A stretch of DNA of 64,000 nucleotides from Apiotrichum sp. Y4204 (Eukaryota; Basidiomycota; Tremellomycetes; Trichosporonales; Trichosporonaceae). The stretch is from the NCBI GenBank assembly GCA_025531455.1, contig JAMYHL010000010.1, positions 1,520,400 to 1,584,399 on the forward strand, given 5' to 3'. Each line of letters begins with the position of its first letter. Positions within the stretch are counted from its first letter, which is position 1. The position numbers were made by a program, and so were the translations under genes. Shown here one piece after another: positions 10,978-21,125 of this stretch. Below the pieces are notes generated by a model. It had not been told where the DNA came from. It did no database searches and was given only the letters and a program-made list of their open reading frames with translations.

Positions 10978-13140
10978 CTAATAGGCGAGGTTGTCCTCCC
11001 AAACGGGCTGCTCCACGCGGAGATGGTACCCTAGCGCGCAGGTGCTGAACTTGACCTTTGGTAGTGCAGAGAAGTACGCGTCGTACTTGGGATCGAGCGT
11101 GTCGCTGAACGCCTTGGGCTGGGTGTCCTTGACGCTGGCAAACATGGCGGCGTAGGGCTCGCGGCAGGTGTCGCCCTTACAGTTCTTCAGGACGAGGAGC
11201 AGACCGTCGAGGCGGTTGGCAAGTTTCTGGAGCCCGTCAGAGAGTACCGCGTTGCCGTCGGTGCCCTTGCTGTCAAACGCTGCGAATTCTCCGACATCGT
11301 TCAGCGAACGGAGGAGGTTGCGCGCCTGGCTCGGGTCCTCGGTGAGGTCGTACAGTTCACGCTCGCCGGTGCACCATACCGAGTAGGAGAGCGAGTGGCC
11401 GGTCTCCTCGTCATTGACGCGGAGGGTGCGGTACGTGTTGTTGTCGCGGTATCCCTTGGCGTAGATACCCTCCTCGATGGCCCTGACCCAGTATTCCGAG
11501 ATCGAGTGGCGGGCGGCGCGGTAGTCGCCGCTGTCGCCCTCCTGGTGGAGGTTCATCTTGACACCATCGTTCTCATAGTCGGTCTTGGCGCCGGCAAGCT
11601 CCATGATAGTGCGCGCAAGGTCCACCATGTTGTACATCGAGACCTTGTCGACCGAGCCCTTGTCCATACCGGGCCCGCGGATGATGAGCGGGACATTAAT
11701 GTCGTCGTCCATGCCCAACGTCTTACCAGGCTGGCGGCGGTGCGTGCCAATAGAATATCCGTTATCGGAAGTGAACATGATGTACGTGTTATCGAGCTCT
11801 CCAGCGGCAGTAAGCCGGTTGATCAGAGTCTCCACAAATTCGTCAACAGGCTGGAGAGAGCGCAGGCGGCCGCGGTAAAAGTCGTCAAAGTAGGCCTCCT
11901 GGGTGCGGTTCTGATTCCGTAAGAAACCACCCTTCTGAAAGACATTGTTCACTTACGAGCTGGGGAAGAGTCTTGACCCAGGAAACACCCATCGGCTCGT
12001 CGGGGTTCCACGACTCGACGCGCGGCAGCTCCGTGTCGGGGAACATGGCGGCAGCGTGGGGCGGACCCTGCGGGACATTGAAGAACGGCGCGCCCTCGGC
12101 CCGCAGGTCTTTACCCGTTGCCCACGAGTGCGGACCAAGGGGCGAGTAGGCGACAAAGAAGGGCTTGTCGCCCTCCAGCGCCCTGTCGAGGTAGGCGAGC
12201 GTCTTGTTGACCGACATGTCCTGGTGGTAGACTCCCGGAGTGATCACCACCTCCTGGTCTGGGAAGGTTAGAATTGGGCGGGATGGAGGTTGCGCTGCGC
12301 GGAACTCACTGTCGGTAGAGAAGCCGGGGCTCCAGTAGTCGTACGTCCAGGGGTCTAGAGAAGTTAGTCATTGCCGCGAGAGATAGCACGGTATGTCGGC
12401 TCATCATGAACACTCACCGACGGCCATGGCCGAGGAAGTCTGAGCCGTTAGCAGCCACGTTCCGGTTCAAAGCACACTACTCACAAAGCCCGATACAGGG
12501 AGAGAGACACAGTTCTCCTGCGTGTGCTGGTTCCTTTCCGTCAGCCCCATGGGAATGATCGGTCCGGCCAACTCACATGTACTTGCCGACATAGTAGGTA
12601 TCATATCCGGCCTGCTGGAGGAAGTCGGGCACCGTGTGGCCGTGGTATCCGAGGTCGTTGAAGACGACATAGCCACCCCAGGGCGGGTCGACGAACGTGA
12701 CGTTGTGGTTGTGGGCATGCTGGGCGCGGAGGAGCGACACGCGCGACGGGCAGCAGAGCGACACTGGCGCGAAAAAGTTTTCGTACGTGACACCCTTGTC
12801 GACGAGGTGCTCGAAGATTCGCGGGAGGTACTCTCTGTGCATTGTCGTGCGCTTGTCCTGGTCATCCGTCACTGTGGGGTGAGCTTGTGGCGGCGCTTGG
12901 TGACTCCTCACGGATAAGAACAATGTTTGGCTTCTTCTTGCCGCCGCCGTCGCCACCATTGCCGTTGCCGTTACCGTTACCGTGGCCATTTCCATTACCG
13001 TGGTTGTCGCAGTTCCCATAGCCGTGACCCTTGCCATTGCCATTGTTGCAGGGCTTGTTGTGGTCCTTGTCGTTTCCCGGCTCGGCGTGGACAAGCGTAA
13101 GGGCGAGCGCGAGCAGCGCGCTAGTCTTGGTGAAGAGCAT
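10978..13140 (-). CDS. Secreted sulfatase (arylsulfatase-like) with Gly/Asn/His linker
   Basis: Seven exons (13140-12912, 12871-12577, 12533-12485, 12439-12418, 12354-12310, 12258-11957, 11910-10978) give 624 residues, including a 22-nt micro-exon. A signal peptide (about 19 residues) precedes a low-complexity segment, roughly residues 32-67, built from Gly, Asn and His. The catalytic domain then begins with NIVLILTDDQD, whose acidic residues bind Ca2+, followed by the sulfatase signature CCPSR at 116-120. In this signature Cys116 would be converted to formylglycine. Further family motifs are GYHGHTVPDFL, VGKYMNQH and the FTSDNGYSIG region. It most resembles the aryl/choline sulfatase superfamily of secreted fungal enzymes that release sulfate from organic sulfate esters. 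The exact substrate is not readable. The linker is unusual. Confidence 0.93.
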
Positions 13141-13212
13141 AGTGTTCGCCTCTCCGTAGAATCACAAAAGAGCGGAAAACTTTGCAACCATGTTCATTCC
13201 ACATAGCCTCTC

Positions 13213-13219
13213 TTTATAT
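13213..13219 (-). promoter_or_regulatory. TATA box of the sulfatase gene
   Basis: On the minus strand this reads TATAAAG, about 75 nt upstream of the sulfatase start codon, a normal distance for a fungal core promoter. Confidence 0.6.
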
Positions 13220-15795
13220 CCTGGTCGCGGAGAGGAAGAGATCAACAAGCGTCGGCTTCATAGGTTGGGTGCGCCGACTTGGACTGTGTCTTGACCTGAA
13301 CTAAGGCTGCCCACAGAGGAGGCAGGGATATGGGTTAGGGTTACAGTCCGCAAACATTGCGAGAGGCCCCAGGCACCACATGCCAACATCGCTTGCGGAC
13401 GGATGAACCGACTCGAGTGGGTCTACTGGTCCAGCGCGACTAGCCACCTCATCATGACCGGGTCTATGGGGTGTAGATATGCGTCGCGAGCACAAGATCT
13501 GGAAATAACGCAGAACGCAGATGGGGCGGACAAGACCGCCTTTACAGAGGACGATCCATGTGAACTCGATTAGACTATTCAGTCGCTCCTGGTTTGTCGA
13601 GGATCCAGTGACGGCGGGGTACGTACCCTGTCGACTGCCGACTGCCCATGACTCAATTGCATAGCCTCCATCATCGCGCACTAAGGGGCCAAGATAACGG
13701 AATCTCTTGACCGGCCTTTTGATGTTATACGACCTTCCGACCCGACCCGCGAACTCTAGCTACCTTAGTTCGTGATATGCTTGCCCACCCCGCGATTCAG
13801 GCCACCCTCTCACGATGAGTGTCGACCTGGGGAATCTCCGCTTCGTCCGCTGATGAACCCCATAGATGGTGGCTGGAAAAAGCAAGACAGGCAAGGCGGA
13901 AATGCAAGTCCGGAAACTAGGATATAAACCGATACATCAGGTGGGCACATCGGAAGATGGAACCGATGCCGTCAACGTAAGGGTGTGATCGGTAGCGAGG
14001 ACCAGGGTTGTGGAAGATGTAGCCGACTCCACACTCTTGTTAATGTTGGCCCCACACTTGACGACAAGACATGACACGGGAAAAGGAACTGCCGTAGCTG
14101 TGATAGCTGCGATGCTCCTCCTCTGAAACGCTTTCCACCCGTCACTACTAGATCATGAGAAGAGGCAACGCAATCTGCCCAGACGCCATCGACGCAATGG
14201 CGCCATACATAGTGCAGGGCTCACGTGCAACGCCAGAGCGACGCTAGAACAATTAGAACGGAGTGTGCGTCACAGATAGCAGCAGATTCATCGAAATAGA
14301 CGTCCAGCCCACATTCCACTCCTCACCCTACTGAGGAATCCCACAACCCAGGAGCCGAGCTGTACACCAGAGACGGACTCGCGGTACCGCCTGGTGCCCT
14401 TTGAGGCGGACGAGCTGTTCGCGCACACGAGTTCTCCTATCCGTCGCATGTGAGCAATGTCCCCGATAGTTGATCCCCACCTTGCTCGAGCCCTGCCGAA
14501 ACTCGGAGCGCAAAGTGCGGCACGTCGTTCGTCGAGTGAACCAGACGCTCATTTCCGCTCCTTGTCCTCGAGTCCACATACTCTGCCTCTGCCCACTTGG
14601 TTGCCCACACGGGGACAGCCGAGCATGCGTGCACCGAGTCGCGCGCAGCTGGCGCCTTCCCGAAGGTCCGTAGGAATAGCGTCGGGGACTGTCCTGCGGC
14701 ACCCGGGCGAGTGGCCGACGACTAAGACATTGACGAGCCCAGAATTCACCCCGCAGTCGATCTTCGCCGGAAGTGGCCCCGAGCCAACGAGGTCCGAAGG
14801 CGTCGTAAGAACCCCACGGTGGATCAGTGTCCCGAGTACGGGGAAGTCTGGGGTCAGGACCTCGAAACGCTTAACCCAGCGCTGCTATTCGGGACACTTT
14901 CGAGTCGGTGTTTGTCCCGCGACGGAGACGGTAATGCGCAAACTGTTGGTGGCAACATGGTCTGGCTGTGGCTAGGGCAACTTACACCACGGCGTTGCAC
15001 CGTTGTCGCCACCTATTGTGCGGATGCTCCAGTTCCTCACGGTCGGGGAGCTTGTTCCTGCGCCTGGCTCGAGGCCCCGGCTAAAGACATGCTTCCAGCA
15101 CTTTGACGTCTGATTCCGTACTGTACAGTGCATGTGCTGGCGTGTGAGAGGGATCGATTGTCACCGTCGATATGGCTTTAACCGAAGCGTGTCTTGTTCT
15201 AGCGAATTGTTCTAGCGTGTCTCACTCGGTACTCACCAGTTCCGCATGTGCCCAATGTCCAACAGAATGGCCCGGCCGCAAGATGTCCATCGGATCCAAT
15301 CCCATCTGGGGTCGTTTCATCCCCGATCCAATTCTCTTTCCCGACTGCACAAGAGGTGACCCATACATGTCGGGCAGCGAAATCCGACATCTCCGAGGTG
15401 TTTCTATCACTGTTCGAATTGCAGTTGTCTCAAGTACTGTAACACACTTTTCCAGAGTATGCGCACGAGCTCGTCCGAGGGGGTGCCTGCGGACTCGCTC
15501 GCCCGATTGTCTCACTCTAACCGTATCCCTTCTGACCCGGTTATCCACGCATTTTAAGCTTGACACCGATTGGCCATGGTGAGGGGGCACGTTGCGCGAT
15601 GTGATCCAGATCTGACCCATCTCTACACAAAGGGGCAGCGGTAAGCGAGCCGCAAAACACAATTCACAACCAATACCCTCGTCGTGAATCGCATTCAGTT
15701 AATGTACCTGACCACTGACCAACCACTGCGGCTTGTTTGACGCCCCTCTGCCTAGTACAACAAAAGTCTGAAGCGAGAAGAATGCTAATCAGCTA

Positions 15796-15804
15796 ATCAG
15801 ATAG
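15796..15804 (+). promoter_or_regulatory. GATA-factor-like site upstream of the ferric reductase
   Basis: The sequence ATCAGATAG matches the fungal iron-repressor consensus ATCWGATAA at eight of nine positions and fits the HGATAR core. It lies about 475 nt upstream of the ferric reductase start. Function is inferred from position only. Confidence 0.4.
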
Positions 15805-15947
15805 CGCGCCGCATTCCTTCCACCCCAGGGTCATCGGCCGCCAAGGTCGGCCGACATATTAATAGCCTTCTGGCGTGGCCTGGCGACGAGGGGCGGTAAG
15901 CATGCAACACGACCGTTACGAGGTATGTAGTCCCAGTTCAGAACTTT

Positions 15948-15956
15948 ATCAGATAT
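15948..15956 (+). promoter_or_regulatory. Second GATA-factor-like site upstream of the ferric reductase
   Basis: ATCAGATAT, again eight of nine positions of ATCWGATAA, lies about 320 nt before the start codon and 150 nt from the other copy. Two near-matches in one promoter are suggestive of iron control, but the last base departs from the HGATAR core. Confidence 0.35.
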
Positions 15957-16220
15957 GCGCCTGGACACCAGCCCCGTGGCGCGCGCCGAGAAATACTTAA
16001 GTAGTGCTGGGTGTCAGGTGTAAAAATAGGGTCGGGGGGCTTGGCGTGCTTATCGGCCGAACGGGGTGGAAAACGCAGGATCCGGAGCGACTTGGGAGAT
16101 GCGATATGCGCGATTACGCTTCATGTCATGGTGGATTGTGGCGCAGGACAAGTTTTGGAGTGCCGTGTCGCCCAGCCTGTCTCTTCGAGGTATCTTGTGC
16201 TTTGAGCTGGTTCTTCACGG

Positions 16221-16227
16221 TATAAAT
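16221..16227 (+). promoter_or_regulatory. TATA box of the ferric reductase gene
   Basis: TATAAAT lies 57 nt before the ATG at 16278, which is a typical TATA placement and supports that start codon. Confidence 0.65.
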
Positions 16228-16277
16228 ACAGCTCCGCAAAATGTACGGCCAAACCGACTAGCAGTCCAGCAGTAACC

Positions 16278-18793
16278 ATGAGACGGGCCCTCCTCACGAC
16301 CCTCGTCCTCGCCCACCTTGCGGCGGCACACGGCGACGGCGTCAAGGTCTCAGTCGGGCCAAACCAGTGCGGCGGCGCGTGCAGCGACAGTATCGGAAAG
16401 GTGGCATTCAGCGACGGGGACAAGAGCGCCGACTACTACAACAAACTCCTCAGCTCGGACCTGTACCTCTCCTCTCTTGCGCTCTGCCTCGACACGTACT
16501 GCCCCTCCGAGACCTGGCGCCATGAGGCATGGGACGAGTTTCTCGAGCACGCGGAGCTGTATGCCGAACCGCCTCCCAAGACTCTCCCTTCGCTTGATTC
16601 CGCCCGCGCAATGGTCAACCGCTCGTCTGTGCTTACTGTCGACGTACTTGACCCCCCTGCGGCACTGTTCAACTCCACCATCCTCCCCACGAAACAAAAC
16701 TACGATGACGGCTTCAGGACAGAGTTTGTGTGGAAGCAGACAATGGTCTACGTGAGTACACAGCTATGTCCTCGCTGACGACAGCACCACGCGTACGGCT
16801 GGGCGCTTTACCTCCTCGTTGGGCTCGCGCTCGTTATCGGCATGGGCAACCGCCTGCGGATCCTTGTCGCTTCAAAGATGCCCATTAGAGACCCCGAGGA
16901 CACTGCGGGCTTTCACAGCGACGGCCTCGGAAGCAAGCTCGCGACGTGGTATCAGGCCAACCTCGGTGTGCCCGCGGTCTTTGGACAGCGCCACCTCCAG
17001 CCGTGGGGGTGGGTCTCGCTCCCGACGCGCCTGCAGTCAATCATGGTGAGTTAAACGAGTGTACCCGCGCTGAGACAGATTGGAATATTCATCCTCGTCA
17101 ACACTGTGTGGTCATTTACAAACTACACGGTCTGGGACAAGAACATGTAGTGCGTAGGAGGATGGGAGTCAATCTGGGGTGTATGTGGCGCTGACATACA
17201 GCTGGCCGGGAAAGCTCAAGGACCAGTGGGTGCGCTACTTTGCCGACCGCACCGGCATCATGGCATTCTACAACCTGCCCCTTCTCTGGGTCCTCGCTGG
17301 GCGGAATGACGTCCTCATGTGGCTCACGGGGTGGTCGTACAGTGAGTGCCATACAGATAAAATGTATTAACCACAGGCTCTCTCAACATGTTCCACCGCT
17401 GGGTCGCCCGCATCGCTACCATCCAGGCCATTGCGCATGGCTCGTGAGTCCTCGGTACTTGTCCAACTGACAACGAAGGGCATATACCTGGCTCTCGCGA
17501 GGAGAGTTAGCCGAGAGCTTCAAGGAACGATACTGGGCAACTGGCACCTTTGTAAGTCATTTTTCAGCTTTTCATCACCTGACAGCAGGCCGTGGTGGCG
17601 ATGAGCCTGCTCCTCCCGCTCTCCATCCTTCCTCTGCGGAAAAAGGCGTACGAGCTATTCCTCGCGCTGCACGTCCTCCTCGCCCTCCCTGTCCTCGTCC
17701 TCCTCTTCTACCACGTCGAGATCTTCGAGGGCGAGTATAACGGCTGGCTGTGGGCCTGCACCGCTATCTGGGTAAGCAATATTCAGCCATCCTCACTAAT
17801 ACATACCAGGTGTTTGACCGCCTACTCCGCATCGCACGGATTGTCGTCTGCTCATGGCACGCCGTCCTCGGCGGGAAGAACACGGTCGCTACACTCACAG
17901 GCGGGGAGGGCGGCCTCGTCCGTCTTGCCGTCCGCTCCTCGCTGCCGCTCGCGCCAAAGCCCGGCGACTACTACTTTCTCTACGCGCGCTCATTTATGCC
18001 GTGGGAAAACCACCCATTCACCCTCGCCTCGTGGGAGCGCACAGGTTCCGGAACCACACTGCATTTCCTGCTCGCGCCGCAGCGCGGTGCAACACACCGC
18101 ATGCACCGCCGCATCGCCAAAACCCCCTCCCAGGCCCCAGCTCGGCTAGCTCCAAACATGACAATCCTCCTCGAGGGCCCGTACGGCACCGCCCACTCGC
18201 TCGAGGGGTACGACCACGTGCTCCTCATCGCGGGCGGGAGCGGGGTCACCGCCGTCCTCCCGCACGTGTTTGCCCTCCGCGGGTCGGCCGTGCGCGTCAC
18301 CGTCGTCTGGGTGGCAAAGTACCACCGGTACATCCAGGACGTGCTCGAGCACGAGCTCGCCCCCGACAACGCGGCACACGCCCACGTAGAGGTGTACATT
18401 ACCCGCGAGGAGGTGAGCCCCACGCCGTCAAACGAAAAGCTCCTCGGCGCCTCGCCGCAGCTGCCGGAGGTGCCGCAGGTGCCGCAGGAGCCTTCAGAGG
18501 GATCCGTCCACTCGTCCGACTCGAGCACGCCGGCCGAGCTCCGGCCCGACTTGGCGCCTGTGGAAAAGCCCGCGGGGGGGTTCCGCATCCTCCCGAACCG
18601 CCCGCCGATGAAGCATGTCCTCGACCAGGCGATCCACCGGCTCGTCGGGGCGCAGCGCCTCGCGGTCCTCGCGTGTGGGCCGCCGGCCATGATTGATGAT
18701 CTCCGCGCGGCTGTGGCGGGCGCGTATGGCGCCGAGGACGGGCAGGTGGCTGCGGCGCGGCTGACGTACTTTGAGGAGGCGTTCGGGTGGTAG
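16278..18793 (+). CDS. Ferric/cupric reductase transmembrane component (FRE family)
   Basis: Eight exons (16278-16751, 16785-17045, 17079-17149, 17202-17341, 17377-17443, 17479-17551, 17589-17771, 17810-18793) give 750 residues. Introns are 33-52 nt. A signal peptide and a Cys-containing ectodomain (to about residue 155) precede the membrane part. Four heme-ligand histidines appear as two pairs with canonical spacing: His322/His336 and His390/His404. Cytosolic motifs follow: HPFT (FAD, about 491-494), an AGGSG nucleotide-binding loop near 564-568 and ACGPP (NADPH) near 711-715. FRE proteins pass electrons from NADPH to extracellular Fe3+ or Fe3+-siderophores. A proline- and serine-rich insert of about 55 residues interrupts the NADPH-binding half. 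A siderophore transporter is encoded at 55.3-57.5 kb. Confidence 0.94.
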
Positions 18794-19155
18794 TTGGAGG
18801 ACTGGGATGGGAAAATTGGCCCGATCGGGGCCAGAGTGAATAAGCGATTGGCTATGGGTTATTGATGATGGGTTATGGGATACGGGATACGGGTTACGGG
18901 TTAGCGGAATGACAGCTGGGTCCATAGGTTACTTTTGGTGATGTGATTACTCGAGTTGAAACGCTACTGAAGCACTAAGTCCTTGGCCATGCGATTGCGA
19001 GATTTGACTGTTTCGATATCGCGCACGTGTGAGGCCGCTGTTCTGTACGTTCTGCGATAAGCAATCCCCAATGCAGGTAAGGTCAAGATAGTGTCCATAG
19101 GCGCGGGGCCAAGCTACAAGATTACGCTGAACAAAACAAAAAACTGCTTTGATGA
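18794..19155. repeat. Intergenic region with degenerate GGGTTA-like array
   Basis: Between convergent genes, 18853-18906 is built from imperfect short units such as GGGTTAT, GGGATAC and GGGTTAC. The pattern is reminiscent of permuted TTAGGG telomere units but is far from perfect. The rest of the interval is 3' flank. Confidence 0.5.
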
Positions 19156-20037
19156 TTACTGGAAGTTGGACTGTACGAGCTCGCGGGGGAGCTTCCAGTC
19201 CTCTGCCTCGGCGTAGTCGAGCACGACGATGCCGCAGCCCTTTTTAAAGTCGGCCGAGATGTTGTTCTCGAGCATGGCCTGGCTGACGGGCTGCGGCCAA
19301 ACTTTGGGGTCGAAAAAGTTGGACGCGGTCGTAAAGTTGAGGAAGAGCTTGTCGTCGTTGGTCTCATTGTACGTCGCCGCCTTGCCGAGGAGAGCCTTGA
19401 CGTGGTCAATCTTCTGCGGCAGGTCCTCGGGCTTTTCCACCTCGCAAAAGTCCTGCACGGCGTACGCGCCGCAGTCGTCGTCCGTGCAGTTGTACTTCCA
19501 CCCGTTGCCGTCGACGCCAAACTCGTTACGGCGCTGCTCATTGTTCACACCAAAGCGGCGGAACACGATGGCCTTGCCGCGCGCCTCGCCGAGCGAAGGC
19601 ATCTGCGTGCCGAGGTACCACCTGTCCTTGTTCGGGGCAATGTACTTGTCCCACACAGTGTTGGCAAACTGGTCGTTGGCATTGTCCCAGTTGCCGCTAC
19701 CCTCCTGCTTGATCGACACAATGACCGTCTCGCGGGGGTTGGCCTCGAGGAAGGCGTACACCTCCTGGATCGAGTCGGAAAACTTGAGCGGGATGGGGAT
19801 CTTGACGGGGAAGTTGCCGTGGCACACCATGAGTTCCTCGCCGATAAGGTTGTGCCCGATGCGGTAGTCGAGGAAACGGACGCCGTGCTCCAGCTGCTCA
19901 GTGACAGACTTGCCCTGGCACTGCACGCTCGGCAGCGCAATGTGGCACGCAGCAGAGTTGTGCGTGCCCGGGATGGACAGCTTGTTGAGCTTGGTCTCGT
20001 CCGGGAGCTGGGACTGCCAGGTTTTGAGGTCGGCCAT
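19156..20037 (-). CDS. PI-PLC X-domain protein (phosphatidylinositol-specific phospholipase C-like)
   Basis: A single exon encodes 293 residues. The start is followed by the X-domain entry LSIPGTHNSA (His26), and the second catalytic histidine lies in MVCHGNF (His73), the two-His arrangement of bacterial-type, metal-independent PI-PLC. Other family segments are VRFLDYRIG and RETVIVSIKQEGS. Bacterial-type PI-PLCs cleave phosphatidylinositol or GPI anchors to diacylglycerol and cyclic inositol phosphate. There is no signal peptide or C2/EF-hand/Y domain, so a cytosolic or unconventionally exported enzyme is likely. It is also unusual in having no intron, while most neighbours are spliced. The bacterial-like architecture fits but does not prove ancient transfer. 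Confidence 0.9.
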   Translation of the reverse strand: MADLKTWQSQLPDETKLNKLSIPGTHNSAACHIALPSVQCQGKSVTEQLEHGVRFLDYRIGHNLIGEELMVCHGNFPVKIPIPLKFSDSIQEVYAFLEANPRETVIVSIKQEGSGNWDNANDQFANTVWDKYIAPNKDRWYLGTQMPSLGEARGKAIVFRRFGVNNEQRRNEFGVDGNGWKYNCTDDDCGAYAVQDFCEVEKPEDLPQKIDHVKALLGKAATYNETNDDKLFLNFTTASNFFDPKVWPQPVSQAMLENNISADFKKGCGIVVLDYAEAEDWKLPRELVQSNFQ

Positions 20038-21125
20038 TGTTGCCTGCCGCTGTCAGCGGACGATGATGGATGGAAGCAGAGGCCATCGGGTAGTACTCAC
20101 TGTGGATGTCGGGGTGGATGCGGGGAGATACAGAGAGATACAGAGGATGGGAGATGGACAAAGAGATGAAAAGAGTGCGATGCCAACAACCACGACTTTG
20201 GATTCATGTCCTTTGTACACATTGCGCCGATCATTCCCCTTCTCCACTGATCCACCAGATCGCCAGGGGGTGTTGCTGGGCAAACCGTGCCCTCGGCGTG
20301 CGCCCCAGGAATACTATGACGTCACACCTTCCGCTTTTAGCAACCTAATTTCTATTCTATTCTCCGCACTTTTCCTGTTTTGTTTGTTGGGATTATGTGA
20401 TCCATGTTCAGTTTGTCAGTGGCTGCCGAAGTGCCGTGACAGCCGGCCGAGTGACACAGGAGAGGGGAGGGACAGCAGGAGGCAAAGAGCGTGGCGGACA
20501 TGTGCCTACTCCCTGGCTTTAGTGGAGGCAGCGAGTGGGTGAGGATGCCGCAGGAGGAACTTGAACGCTCTCGTGGACGAGATCCAAGCGCGAGATCTAG
20601 ATAGGAAGCAGAGTGGACAGAACAGACAGAACAGAACAGAACAGACAGAACAGAACAGAACATACAGAACACGGTATACGCCACGACCTGATCGAACAAT
20701 CGGACGTGTTGGTGGACGTGAATCAGGAATCTGGCTTTTTCTTTTTTCCTTTTCTTATCGGGTAATCGCGAGACGCGGGGTGACGTGGGCTGCGGCTTGC
20801 GGAATGCGGTACGGTGATGCCGAGTCGCGAGTCGTGACGAGAGGACGCGTCCCAGTGCATCACGGTGTCGCTCGCTGCATTTGACAGTCGCAACGCTCCA
20901 GTGGAGAATAGATATTGTGCATCGCACGCACACCCAGGGAACAATGGCTGCCAACTTGTTGATGGGCTGCTCCTCTGTCCAACATCCGACTCTCCATCTG
21001 GTATCCTTGTCCCACCATGCCACCCCCTGCTGATACATTCGTTAGATGTCTTGCTGCATTACGCGCTATGCTGTATGTATCTCTAATGTTACATGAAAAC
21101 TGCACCTTCTTCTACTCTCACAACT
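20038..21125. other. Intergenic region upstream of the PI-PLC gene
   Basis: This 1.1-kb stretch holds the PI-PLC promoter and the 3' flank of the glycosyltransferase gene. It contains a CAGAA-type microsatellite at 20616-20670 and no convincing gene on either strand. Confidence 0.45.
20616..20670. repeat. ACAGA/ACAGAACAGA microsatellite
   Basis: About 55 bp are made almost wholly of CAGAA and CAGA units in tandem. It is a simple-sequence repeat likely to vary in length between isolates. Confidence 0.85.

Larger units (their letters stand above)
13141..16277. other. 3.1-kb interval without a recognisable gene
   Basis: Only short unsupported frames occur, and codon patterns differ from the neighbouring genes. 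The left end is the sulfatase promoter (TATA at 13213-13219) and the right end is the ferric reductase promoter (TATA at 16221-16227 and GATA-type sites near 15.8-15.95 kb). I found no terminal repeats, transposase or reverse transcriptase motifs, or RNA genes in between. Confidence 0.5.
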
